A stretch of 19,209 nt of DNA from Thermodesulfobacterium sp. Lineage in GTDB: Bacteria; Desulfobacterota; Thermodesulfobacteria; Thermodesulfobacteriales; Thermodesulfobacteriaceae. Location of the stretch: positions 1 to 19,209 of the forward strand of contig JAGGXL010000113.1 in the NCBI GenBank assembly GCA_021163085.1, written 5' to 3'. How positions within the stretch are numbered: the stretch's first letter is position 1; the number at the start of each line of letters is the position of its first letter. A program made the position numbers and the translations under genes. The notes beneath the pieces were generated by a model. It was not told where the DNA came from. It worked only from the letters and a program-made list of their open reading frames with translations, and did not search any database. Shown piece by piece: positions 1-7,330 of this stretch.

Positions 1-63
1 AACAAGCTGTTTAATTGTTGCCTGCACTTCTTCAGTATTAAATGCTTTCTTAACCTTTGTCAT
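1..63 (-). CDS. 5' end of an unidentified gene (partial)
   Basis: Reading leftward from an ATG at 63-61 there are 21 open codons, beginning MTKVKKAFNTEEVQ, that run off the window. The start is supported by a strong Shine-Dalgarno sequence (AAGGAGG on the minus strand, about 7 nt before the ATG) and by a plausible promoter upstream. The visible residues are basic and then acidic, with no signal peptide. They are too few to assign a family, so I give no function. The gene diverges from the octahaem cytochrome gene at 149 across 85 bp. Confidence 0.6.
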   Translation of the reverse strand, partial: MTKVKKAFNTEEVQATIKQLV

Positions 64-83
64 GTGCCCACCCTCCTTCTTGT

Positions 84-111
84 ATTTTATTCATTTTAAC
101 ATTTTACACAA
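84..111 (-). promoter_or_regulatory. Candidate sigma-70-type promoter for the leftward partial gene
   Basis: On the minus strand a TTGTGT hexamer (plus-strand 106-111) is followed after 16 nt by TAAAAT (plus-strand 84-89). This places a transcription start shortly before the AAGGAGG ribosome binding site of the gene starting at 63. The region is AT-rich, so chance matches are likely and the call rests on hexamers and spacing alone. Confidence 0.35.
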
Positions 112-148
112 TTGGGTGGACACTCTCGTTACCTAAGAAGGGGGCAAG

Positions 149-1594
149 ATGTTTAAATATATATTTAGGATTTTTTTATTGTTTTTTTTATTTACCGCTA
201 CATCCTTTGCCGAGGACTCTATAAGCGTAGAAACACGAGCTTGCCTTTCCTGTCATAGAATAGTAACTCCTGGTATTGTAAAAGACTGGGAAGCAAGTGT
301 TCATTCAAAAACAACCTTAAAAGAGGCTTTAAATAAAAATTCTCTTTCTAAAAAGGTAAGTACAAATTCCACTTTAGCAAAAGATGATATAGTAATTGGA
401 TGTGCCGAATGTCACACTGCAAATTCAGAGCTTCACAAAGACACCTTTGAACACAATGGATTTAAAGTGCATATTGTAGTTTCTCCAAAGGACTGTGCAA
501 TTTGCCATTCTAAGGAAGTGGAAGAATATAATAAGAATCTTATGGCAGAAGCGTATGGAAACTTAAAGGATAATCCGCTTTATGCAAAGCTTATTAAATC
601 ATCATTAGAGCCCTCTCCAAATACTCTTTCTGAAAACGATGCCTGTCTGGCATGTCACGGAACTAAAGTTGAAGTAAAGGATAAGGTTGTAAAAAACACT
701 ATGTTAGGAGAAATGGAATTTCCTTTACTTTCAGGTTGGCCAAATAATGGAGTGGGAAGAATAAATCCTGATGGTTCTAAAGGTGCTTGCACCTCATGTC
801 ATCCAAGACATTCTTTCTCTATTGAAATTGCTCGTAAGCCCTATACCTGTTCTCAATGTCATAAAGGCCCTGATGTGCCCGCCTACAAAGTTTATGTTGT
901 GAGCAAACATGGGAATATCTTTTATTCCGAAGAAAAAAACATAAATTTTAAAAATACACCCTTGAAAGCAGGAGAAGATTTTAGAGTGCCAACTTGCGCT
1001 ACATGTCATGTGAGTTTAATCGTTGATAGCAATAATAATGTAATAATAGAAAGATCTCATCAGATGAACGATAGACTTGCTTGGAGAATCTTTGGGTTAA
1101 TATATGCTCATCCTCATCCCAAAGATTCATATACTGCAAAAATTAAAAACAAAAAAGGGCTTTCCCTTCCTACAGAATTAACTGGTGAGTTCGTAAAAGA
1201 ATTTTTGATAAGTAAAAGAGGAATGAAAAAAAGAGAAAACAAAATGAAAAAAATTTGCATAAGTTGTCATTCAACTTCTTGGACTGAAAACTTTTTTAGT
1301 AAATTCCATAACACTATCAAAACAACTAACGAACAGACTCTGGAAGCTACAAAAATCCTGCTAAAAGCCTGGGAAAAAAGTGTTGCTGAGCCCTCCAATC
1401 CTTTTGATGAAACTATAGAAAAAATGTGGGTTGAGCAATGGTTGTTTTATGCTAATTCTGTAAGATTTGCCTCAGCCATGGGAGGAGCAGATTACGGAGT
1501 ATTTGAAAAAGGTAGATGGTATTTAAATAAAAATATTCAAAATATGAAAGAATGGCTTATGTTCCTTTTAAAAACAAAAGAAGTTAAAAATTAA
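149..1594 (+). CDS. Octahaem c-type cytochrome, hydroxylamine oxidoreductase (HAO) family
   Basis: This 481-residue exported protein has a hydrophobic signal peptide (about 1-21, ending SFA). Eight CXXCH haem c motifs follow, at C32, C85, C116, C166, C214, C234, C283 and C370. The motif spacing, the early segment ACLSCHRIVTPGIVKDW and a haem-free C-terminal helical domain fit the octahaem HAO family. Family members oxidise hydroxylamine or hydrazine, or run in reverse as nitrite or hydroxylamine reductases in nitrate-ammonifying anaerobes. All haem motifs are CXXCH, so this is not the CXXCK octahaem nitrite reductase type. Tyrosines at 449 and 458 lie in the C-terminal region, where HAO supplies the P460 cross-link, but I cannot tell whether either is equivalent. 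In an anaerobe a reductive role is the better guess. AAGGGGG at 138-144 is the ribosome binding site. The protein should be periplasmic; no quinol dehydrogenase partner lies downstream. The family call is firm, the substrate unknown. Confidence 0.85.
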   Translation: MFKYIFRIFLLFFLFTATSFAEDSISVETRACLSCHRIVTPGIVKDWEASVHSKTTLKEALNKNSLSKKVSTNSTLAKDDIVIGCAECHTANSELHKDTFEHNGFKVHIVVSPKDCAICHSKEVEEYNKNLMAEAYGNLKDNPLYAKLIKSSLEPSPNTLSENDACLACHGTKVEVKDKVVKNTMLGEMEFPLLSGWPNNGVGRINPDGSKGACTSCHPRHSFSIEIARKPYTCSQCHKGPDVPAYKVYVVSKHGNIFYSEEKNINFKNTPLKAGEDFRVPTCATCHVSLIVDSNNNVIIERSHQMNDRLAWRIFGLIYAHPHPKDSYTAKIKNKKGLSLPTELTGEFVKEFLISKRGMKKRENKMKKICISCHSTSWTENFFSKFHNTIKTTNEQTLEATKILLKAWEKSVAEPSNPFDETIEKMWVEQWLFYANSVRFASAMGGADYGVFEKGRWYLNKNIQNMKEWLMFLLKTKEVKN

Positions 1595-1732
1595 TTTTTT
1601 AAATAATTTTTGCCAAAAAAATTTTTTCTTTAAAATTACATTTACTTTACAGTAGCAAAAACCTTAGATCTTAAATTATACTATACAAAACGGTTCTTAA
1701 TACTGTTATCACAAGTATATTGATAATTCTTA

Positions 1733-1770
1733 TTGACTTTTTTATTTTTTTATAATAATTTTATATTTAT
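1733..1770 (+). promoter_or_regulatory. Probable promoter region of the chemoreceptor gene
   Basis: The 203-bp gap after the cytochrome gene is very AT-rich. It contains TTGACT at 1733-1738, followed by a run holding TATAAT (1751-1756) and TATATT-like elements up to about 1768. The clean TATAAT lies only 12 nt after TTGACT, so the exact -10 is uncertain. A good ribosome binding site (AAAGGAG) then precedes the ATG at 1798. I see no strong GC-rich terminator in the gap, only A and T runs at about 1600-1630. Confidence 0.4.
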
Positions 1771-1797
1771 AAACCTATCAAATAAAGGAGAAAAATT

Positions 1798-3771
1798 ATG
1801 GAATTTTTTAGCAATTTAGATAAAAAAGTAAGAATGCGTTGGAAACTCATTGTACCTTTAACTTTAGTAACTGCTCTTGGTGTTATAATAACAGTTCTTG
1901 TTTCAGGTTATGCTCTTCACTGGATTACCCTTTATCATGCTAAGACTAAAACTTTACCCAGCTATTATTCTGCTGTAAAAGCTTCTTTAATAAAAGATAT
2001 GGGAAACCCTAATTATAGAGAACTCAGAAACTATTACTTAAAGTCTTTAAAAAATGTAAAAATATTCAGAACAGAAAAAGTAGACGCCCAGTTTGGCAGT
2101 GAAAAACCTGAATTTTATTTTTCTACAGAAGAAAAAAAACTTATTGAAAAAGCACTTTTAAACAAAAATACAGAAAAAGTATACAAAATAAACGGTGTTC
2201 TCAAAGGTGTGTATGTTTTAAAAGCAGAAAAAATGTGTCTTTCCTGTCATAAAGTAAAAACTGGTGATGTATTAGGAACAGTAGTTATAGAAATGCCTTT
2301 TAAAGAAATTCTTTCTGCTACAAAAAAAATACAAATATTGTTTGTAGTTTTAGGATTATTGGGAATATTGGCCACTCCTGTAATACTTTATATCACTTAT
2401 GTTGTAACTCATAAACCAATAGAAAAACTAAGAAAACTTCTTGAAAAAATGGCAGAAGGAGATTTAACTATAAAAACAGGATTTCAAGATCGGGTTGATA
2501 TAGTTGGAAGGTTTGCAAGAAGTATAGAAAAATTATTACATTACTTTATCTCTCTTAACGAAAAATCTCTTCTTCATTCACATAAACTTTCCGAGTCAAT
2601 AGATGAAAATTTCAAATTTATCGAAAAAACTCTTGAAGATGCAAGACTGCAAAATACTCAGATATCTCAGATTGCTACTGCAGTTGAAGAAATGAGTGCG
2701 ACTATTGCTGATATAGCAAAAAATGCTTCTAATGTTTCAGAATTAGCAGCACAGAACATAAATGCTGCAATGGGAGGAAAAAATATTTCTGAAGAAGCGG
2801 TAAACACCATAATTAAAACAAATGAAGAAACAAAAGCTTTAAAAATCGTGATTGAAAGTCTTAATAAAAGTGCAGAAGAAATTGGATATGTAGTTCAACT
2901 TATTAAAGATATAGCTGATCAGACAAATCTTCTTGCTCTCAATGCTACTATTGAAGCAGCTCGTGCAGGAGAACATGGAAAAGGATTTGCAGTTGTTGCA
3001 AATGAAATAAGAAAGCTTGCAGACAGAACCCTTAAAGCAACAGACGAAATTGCAGGAAAGATAAAGTCTATACAGACTGAATCAGACAAAGCATTTGAAA
3101 GTATGGAGGTTACTGCTAAGGAAGTTGAAAATGCGGTAGAATCTTTAAACAAAGTAAAAGAGGCTCTTGATAATATTGTAGAATCTTCTCAGAAAGTAAA
3201 AGATGCTATAGCTCAGGTTGCTATAGCAACTGAAGAACAATCCACAGCAAGTGAAAATATAACTCAAAATGTAGAAAAAACAGCTCAGCTTACTAATGAA
3301 GTTGTCAGCTTAATTGAACATTTGGCTAAAAATATTTACAACCTGGTATCTATTTCTTCAGACCTCAGACACGCTGCAGCCTCAGTTAAAACAAAAAAAC
3401 TAAATGAAATTCTTTTTGACATCTTTAAATCCGACCACGAAAGACTATACATTAGAGTTACTGGTCACCTTATGGGACTTGATGCTCTTGATCCAGAACT
3501 TCTTGGAGATTACAAGGCCTGCGGAATGGGAAAATGGTATTATAGTGAAGAAGGACAAAAATTTAAAGAAATACCAGTGTTTTCCGAGTTTGAAGAAATA
3601 CATAAAAAGTTTCACCTTATCTGTAAAGACTTAGTAATTGCTCACAACAGCGGAGATAAAGAAAAAGTTAAAGATTTAACTGCTGAAAAAGAAAACCTTG
3701 CTTTAAAGCTAAGATCTTTATTTGAAAAGATGAAAGAAGTTTACTTAAATGAGCTTAAAAATGAGAGTTAG
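1798..3771 (+). CDS. Methyl-accepting chemotaxis protein with periplasmic haem c sensor and C-terminal CZB-like zinc domain
   Basis: This 657-residue transmembrane chemoreceptor has TM1 at about 17-40, a periplasmic domain to about 177, and TM2 at about 178-203. A HAMP linker (205-255) and a long methyl-accepting coiled coil (260-530) follow. The signalling tip (370-411) contains the highly conserved DQTNLLALNAAIEAARAGE-type stretch. The periplasmic part has one CLSCH haem-binding motif (147-151), as in Tll0287-like/DUF3365 sensors that bind haem c and report redox state or a gaseous ligand. The C-terminus (about 543-640) resembles the CZB domain, with candidate ligands H547, C575 in CGMGKWY, H602 and H606. 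CZB domains bind zinc and can respond to thiol oxidants. It sits after the HAO-type cytochrome but has its own promoter region, so co-expression is not implied. The start has a good AAAGGAG site. Receptor identity is certain; the ligand is unknown. Confidence 0.93.
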   Translation: MEFFSNLDKKVRMRWKLIVPLTLVTALGVIITVLVSGYALHWITLYHAKTKTLPSYYSAVKASLIKDMGNPNYRELRNYYLKSLKNVKIFRTEKVDAQFGSEKPEFYFSTEEKKLIEKALLNKNTEKVYKINGVLKGVYVLKAEKMCLSCHKVKTGDVLGTVVIEMPFKEILSATKKIQILFVVLGLLGILATPVILYITYVVTHKPIEKLRKLLEKMAEGDLTIKTGFQDRVDIVGRFARSIEKLLHYFISLNEKSLLHSHKLSESIDENFKFIEKTLEDARLQNTQISQIATAVEEMSATIADIAKNASNVSELAAQNINAAMGGKNISEEAVNTIIKTNEETKALKIVIESLNKSAEEIGYVVQLIKDIADQTNLLALNATIEAARAGEHGKGFAVVANEIRKLADRTLKATDEIAGKIKSIQTESDKAFESMEVTAKEVENAVESLNKVKEALDNIVESSQKVKDAIAQVAIATEEQSTASENITQNVEKTAQLTNEVVSLIEHLAKNIYNLVSISSDLRHAAASVKTKKLNEILFDIFKSDHERLYIRVTGHLMGLDALDPELLGDYKACGMGKWYYSEEGQKFKEIPVFSEFEEIHKKFHLICKDLVIAHNSGDKEKVKDLTAEKENLALKLRSLFEKMKEVYLNELKNES

Positions 3772-3776
3772 CTTTC

Positions 3777-3804
3777 TTGTATATTTGTGAAGTTTTTATA
3801 TAAT
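3777..3804 (+). promoter_or_regulatory. Candidate promoter for a leaderless ruvB transcript
   Basis: TTGTAT (3777-3782) and a perfect TATAAT (3799-3804) are separated by 16 nt. The TATAAT ends only 7 nt before the ATG at 3812, so transcription would begin at or next to the start codon. No Shine-Dalgarno sequence is present. The -35 match is weak (3 of 6). Confidence 0.45.
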
Positions 3805-3811
3805 AATTTTG

Positions 3812-4813
3812 ATGGTTTATTATCGTCCTTGTGTTCTTGATGAATTTATAGGACAAAAGAGAATAAAGGATGAGCTTTCTGTTTATATATCTTCGGTAAA
3901 AAAAAGAAATGACATCTTCCCTCATACATTTTTTATTGGTGCTCCAGGACTTGGAAAGACTACTCTTGCAAGAATTATAGCTTATGAATTAAAAAGAGAT
4001 TTAAAAATTACTTCTGGTCCTATTCTTGATAAAACAGGAACTCTTGCTGCAGTTCTTACCAATTTAAAAGAAGGAAACATTCTTTTTATTGACGAGATTC
4101 ACAGGATGCCAAAACCCTGTCAGGAGATTCTTTATACAGCTATGGAAGACTTTGCTCTGGACATTGTGATAGGAAAAGGCAATACTGGTAAAACCATAAG
4201 ACTTGCTCTTCCCAAATTCACCCTAATTGGTGCTACAAACAAACCCAATCTTTGTCTTGCTCCTCTTAGAGATAGATTCCAGCTAACTTTTAAGCTAAAC
4301 TACTATAAAGACGAAGAACTAAGAGATATTATTATAAAGGTAAGCAAAAACTGGGGGCTTGAGATAGAAAAAGATTCAGCTCTTAAACTTGCCAGAGCCT
4401 CAAAAGGAATACCAAGACAGGCTTTAAACCTTGTAAGAAGACTGAGAGAATTTGTCCTTTTAAATTCAGGAGAATCTGATAAAAGATTATTAAAGGTCTC
4501 TTTTCAGGAGTTTGAAAGGTTTTTAAAGCTTCTTGATATTGATGAATGGGGGCTCACCCCTGAGGATAGAAAATGTCTTTTAACACTTTACAAAGATTTC
4601 AATGGTGGTCCTGTGGGATTAACTTCTCTTGCCCTTTCTGCAGATATAACTCCAGAAGAATTTGAAATTATTTATGAGCCGGCTTTAATAAGATTGGGGC
4701 TTATAGCACGAACAAAGAGAGGAAGAATTCTTACTCAAAAAGGTTATCTTTATCTGAAAGAAAAATTTAATATCCCCTATAAAGAGGAAACCCAGTGTCT
4801 CTTTTCAAGTTAA
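3812..4813 (+). CDS. ruvB: Holliday junction branch migration ATPase RuvB
   Basis: This hexameric AAA+ motor drives branch migration of Holliday junctions with RuvA. The protein is 333 residues: Walker A GAPGLGKTT at 43-51, Walker B LFIDEIH at 91-97, the RuvB signature AMEDFALDIVIGKG at 110-123, sensor region IGATNKPN (139-146), PLRDRF (151-156) with the arginine-finger region, and the C-terminal winged-helix segment GGPVGL. Differences from the family consensus are GAPG for GPPG, ATNKP for ATTRAG, and a very short N-terminus lacking about 15-20 residues. An in-frame TGA at 3788-3790 blocks any real extension. I chose the ATG at 3812; a TTG at 3809 is also possible. No Shine-Dalgarno sequence precedes it, and a TATAAT lies 7 nt upstream, suggesting a leaderless transcript. 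ruvA and ruvC are not adjacent. panB overlaps its 3' end by 19 nt. Confidence 0.93.
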   Translation: MVYYRPCVLDEFIGQKRIKDELSVYISSVKKRNDIFPHTFFIGAPGLGKTTLARIIAYELKRDLKITSGPILDKTGTLAAVLTNLKEGNILFIDEIHRMPKPCQEILYTAMEDFALDIVIGKGNTGKTIRLALPKFTLIGATNKPNLCLAPLRDRFQLTFKLNYYKDEELRDIIIKVSKNWGLEIEKDSALKLARASKGIPRQALNLVRRLREFVLLNSGESDKRLLKVSFQEFERFLKLLDIDEWGLTPEDRKCLLTLYKDFNGGPVGLTSLALSADITPEEFEIIYEPALIRLGLIARTKRGRILTQKGYLYLKEKFNIPYKEETQCLFSS

Positions 4814-5643
4814 GTCCATACAGTTTAGTAGAAAAAAAAGGCAAAGAACCTATTATTGCTATTACTGCATACGATTATGTATCTGCAAAGCTTGCAGAAA
4901 TTGCTGGATTTGACTTTATTTTAATAGGTGATTCTGCGAATATGGTAATTTTGGGAGAACTAGATACTTATTCCATAGGAATGGAAGAGATGCTTCTTTT
5001 TTGCAAAGCCGTAAGTAGAGGAGCTACAAATACTATTCGTATAGGAGATATGCCATTTTTATCTTATCAGGTATCTAAGGAAAAGGCCATTTTTAATGCA
5101 GGCAGATTTGTAAAAGAGGGTAAATGTCATGGAGTTAAAGTAGAAGGCGGAGAAGAAGTTGCTGAAACTGTTTCAGCTATTGTAAAAGCTGGAATTCCTG
5201 TTTTGGGACACATAGGTCTTACTCCTCAAAGAAGTATGGAACTTGGAGGATTAAAAGTTCAGGGTAAAACCATAGAAAGTGCCCAGAAATTGTTAAATGA
5301 CGCTATGGCACTTGAAGAAGCCGGGGTTTTCGGGCTTATTATTGAGTGTGTTCCTTCAAAACTTTCTAAAATTATTACAGAAAAGATAAAAATCCCAACT
5401 ATCGGGATTGGAGCAGGTCCTTATACAGATGGGCAAATACTTGTTTTTCATGATGTAGTTGGACTCTATCCTGAAATGCGTCCTAAATTTGTAAAAACTT
5501 ATTTTAAAGGTTATGAAAGTTTTAAAAATGCATTAAAGGAATTTATAGAGGATTGCAAAAATAAAAATTTCCCATCAAAAAAAGAGAGTTTTAAAATTTC
5601 TGAAGAGGTGTTGAAACAAATAAAAAATAGTGTAAAGTGTTGA
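4795..5643 (+). CDS. panB: 3-methyl-2-oxobutanoate hydroxymethyltransferase (ketopantoate hydroxymethyltransferase)
   Basis: PanB transfers a hydroxymethyl group from methylene-tetrahydrofolate to 2-oxoisovalerate, the first committed step of pantothenate and coenzyme A synthesis in the cytoplasm. The 282-residue protein is full length and carries the expected landmarks: ITAYDY (23-28), GDS with metal ligand D45, GDMPFLSY with D85, VKVEGG with E117, GHIGLTPQ (138-145), catalytic E184 in IIECVP, and PTIGIGAG followed by DGQ. The GTG at 4795 is preceded by AGAGGA (4783-4788) with a 6-nt spacer and lies inside the 3' end of ruvB, so translation is probably coupled. Other pantothenate genes (panC, panD) are not in the window. 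Confidence 0.95.
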   Translation: MSLFKLSPYSLVEKKGKEPIIAITAYDYVSAKLAEIAGFDFILIGDSANMVILGELDTYSIGMEEMLLFCKAVSRGATNTIRIGDMPFLSYQVSKEKAIFNAGRFVKEGKCHGVKVEGGEEVAETVSAIVKAGIPVLGHIGLTPQRSMELGGLKVQGKTIESAQKLLNDAMALEEAGVFGLIIECVPSKLSKIITEKIKIPTIGIGAGPYTDGQILVFHDVVGLYPEMRPKFVKTYFKGYESFKNALKEFIEDCKNKNFPSKKESFKISEEVLKQIKNSVKC

Positions 5644-5675
5644 AATTATAAAAATTTTGGAAAGAGGTGAAAAAA

Positions 5676-5882
5676 GTGGCAAAGCAAAAAATAAAAACAA
5701 ACAGATCTGCAGCAAAAAGATTTAAAGTCACTGCCACAGGAAAAATTCTTCACAAAAAATCAGGAAAAAGCCATCTTCTAAGAAAAAAAAGCAGAAAAAG
5801 GAAAAGACATCTTAAACAGGAAAAAGAGCTTTTTTCCGGCTACTATTCTCATATTAGAAAATGTATTCCTTACAAATTTTAA
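5676..5882 (+). CDS. rpmI: Large ribosomal subunit protein bL35
   Basis: This is a 68-residue, very basic protein with the bL35 pattern KTNRSAAKRFKVTATGKI near its N-terminus, then a Lys/Arg-rich block with HLLRKKS. I place the start at the GTG at 5676 because bL35 normally begins M-(P/A)-K. The preceding AGAGGTGA (5663-5670) is then an ideal ribosome binding site with a 5-nt spacer. An earlier GTG at 5667 lies inside that site. The gene is followed 36 bp later by rplT, the usual pairing. infC, normally immediately upstream, is replaced here by panB. Confidence 0.95.
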   Translation: MAKQKIKTNRSAAKRFKVTATGKILHKKSGKSHLLRKKSRKRKRHLKQEKELFSGYYSHIRKCIPYKF

Positions 5883-5918
5883 GTTCTAAAAAATACTCTA
5901 AAAGGGAGGGGATTTTTT

Positions 5919-6275
5919 ATGCCAAGAACAAAGGGGGGGTTTAAGACCAGAAGAAGACATAAAAAGTTGATAAAACTTGCTAAGGGTTATTGGGGACAGA
6001 GAAAAAATGTTTTTAGAAGAGCTAAAGAAACTGTTGAAAGGGCTTTAGTCTATGCTTATAGAGATAGAAAACAGAAAAAGAGAAATTTTAGAAGGTTATG
6101 GCAAATTAGAATTAATGCTGCAGCAAGGCTTAACGGATTGAACTATAGCAAATTTATGGGAGGCCTAAAAAAGGCTGGAGTTGAGCTTGATAGGAAAGCC
6201 CTTGCAATTTTGGCTATTAATGAACCAGAAATTTTTGCAAAACTTGTAGAAATAGCCAAAGCTCAATGGCAATAG
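5919..6275 (+). CDS. rplT: Large ribosomal subunit protein bL20
   Basis: bL20 is an early-assembly 23S rRNA-binding protein and in many bacteria a translational repressor of its own operon. The 118-residue length is standard. The sequence begins MPRTKGGFKTRRRHKK and has the family segments AKGYWGQRKNVFRRAKE, LWQIRINAAAR and LNYSKFMGGLKKA. A strong AAGGGAGGGG site (5902-5911) lies 7 nt before the ATG. Whether bL20 feedback control operates here cannot be judged, since the short rpmI-rplT spacer shows no obvious pseudoknot by eye. Confidence 0.97.
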   Translation: MPRTKGGFKTRRRHKKLIKLAKGYWGQRKNVFRRAKETVERALVYAYRDRKQKKRNFRRLWQIRINAAARLNGLNYSKFMGGLKKAGVELDRKALAILAINEPEIFAKLVEIAKAQWQ

Positions 6276-6294
6276 TTTAAAAAGTTCAAAAGAA

Positions 6295-7308
6295 ATGATT
6301 TCAGAGGAGATAGAAAAGCTAAAAAAAGAAGTTTGGGAGACCTTTGAAAAAATACAAGATCTTTCTCACTTAGAAAACTTTCGTGTCAAATATCTGGGGA
6401 AAAAAGGAAAAATTACTTCTTTACTTAAATCTCTTAAAGATCTTTCCTTAGAGGAAAAAAGACGCTTAGGGAAAGAGCTTAATGAGTTAAGGGATCAACT
6501 GGAAGAAAAATTAAAAATAAAAGAAAGAGAAATCCTTTTCAAAGAAGAAGACAAAGATTTGGGATTGGATTTAACTTTACCAGGGAGAGCCTTCCCAGTT
6601 GGAACACTTCATCCTCTTTCTCAGATTATTGATGAGCTTTGTAATATATTTTCAAGGCTTGGGTTTGAAATAGTTACAGGACCTGAAATAGAAACTGAAT
6701 ATTATAATTTTACTGCTTTAAACATTCCAGACTGGCATCCTGCAAGGGATATGCAGGCAACCTTTTATCTTAAAAACGGAGCTCTGCTAAGAACTCATAC
6801 CTCTCCTATGCAAATCAGAACAATGCTTGAACGCAAGCCACCTTTGCGGATCATTGCTCCTGGTAAGGTTTATCGTTGTGATGCTGATGTCAGACATTCT
6901 CCTATGTTTCACCAATTAGAAGGTTTAATGGTAGATAAAGATGTGAATTTTGCTGACCTTAAAGGTATTTTGACCTACTTTGCTAAAGAAACTTTTGGGG
7001 AAAAGACAAAAGTAAGATTTAGACCAAGCTATTTTCCTTTTACAGAACCAAGTTTAGAAATGGATATAGAATGTGTAATTTGTAAAGGCAAAGGATGCAG
7101 AGTATGTGGAGAGGCTGGATGGCTGGAAATACTTGGAGCAGGAATGGTTCATCCTGAAGTCTTTAATGCTGTTAATTATGATACTGAAATATGGCAAGGA
7201 TTTGCTTTTGGACTGGGTATAGAAAGAATAGCCATGATAAAATATGGCATAGACGACATAAGAATGTTTTTTGAAAATCATTTATTATTTTTACAAAGCT
7301 TTAAATAA
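6295..7308 (+). CDS. pheS: Phenylalanine--tRNA ligase alpha subunit
   Basis: This is the catalytic subunit of the alpha2-beta2 enzyme that charges tRNA-Phe. The 337-residue protein has an N-terminal coiled-coil tRNA-binding arm (1-85), then the class II core with motif 2 around GKVYRCDADVRHSPMFHQLE (190-209) and motif 3 GLGIERIAM (306-314). A four-cysteine cluster (C260, C263, C268, C271) precedes GWLEILGAGMVHP, as in many bacterial PheS. The ATG lies 19 nt after the rplT stop and has no clear Shine-Dalgarno sequence, so its translation may depend on coupling with rplT. pheT follows in the normal order. Confidence 0.97.
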   Translation: MISEEIEKLKKEVWETFEKIQDLSHLENFRVKYLGKKGKITSLLKSLKDLSLEEKRRLGKELNELRDQLEEKLKIKEREILFKEEDKDLGLDLTLPGRAFPVGTLHPLSQIIDELCNIFSRLGFEIVTGPEIETEYYNFTALNIPDWHPARDMQATFYLKNGALLRTHTSPMQIRTMLERKPPLRIIAPGKVYRCDADVRHSPMFHQLEGLMVDKDVNFADLKGILTYFAKETFGEKTKVRFRPSYFPFTEPSLEMDIECVICKGKGCRVCGEAGWLEILGAGMVHPEVFNAVNYDTEIWQGFAFGLGIERIAMIKYGIDDIRMFFENHLLFLQSFK

Positions 7309-7330
7309 ACATAAAATCAGGAGTTTTTCA

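Noticed and set aside
794..1009. Minus-strand open frame opposite the octahaem cytochrome
   Set aside because: It lies wholly within a well-supported gene, has no recognisable domain and no ribosome binding site. The same applies to the open frames at 2919-3152, 3404-3634, 7054-7281, 9289-9510, 10541-10759, 11255-11554, 13194-13427, 13461-13646 and 18856-19116.
1595..1635. Rho-independent terminator after the octahaem cytochrome gene
   Set aside because: Only A and T runs are present, without a GC-containing stem.
7271..7330. Upstream extension of pheT into pheS
   Set aside because: The conserved beta-subunit start MKVPISWL and a ribosome binding site sit at 7331; the extra residues are a translation of the pheS 3' end in another frame.
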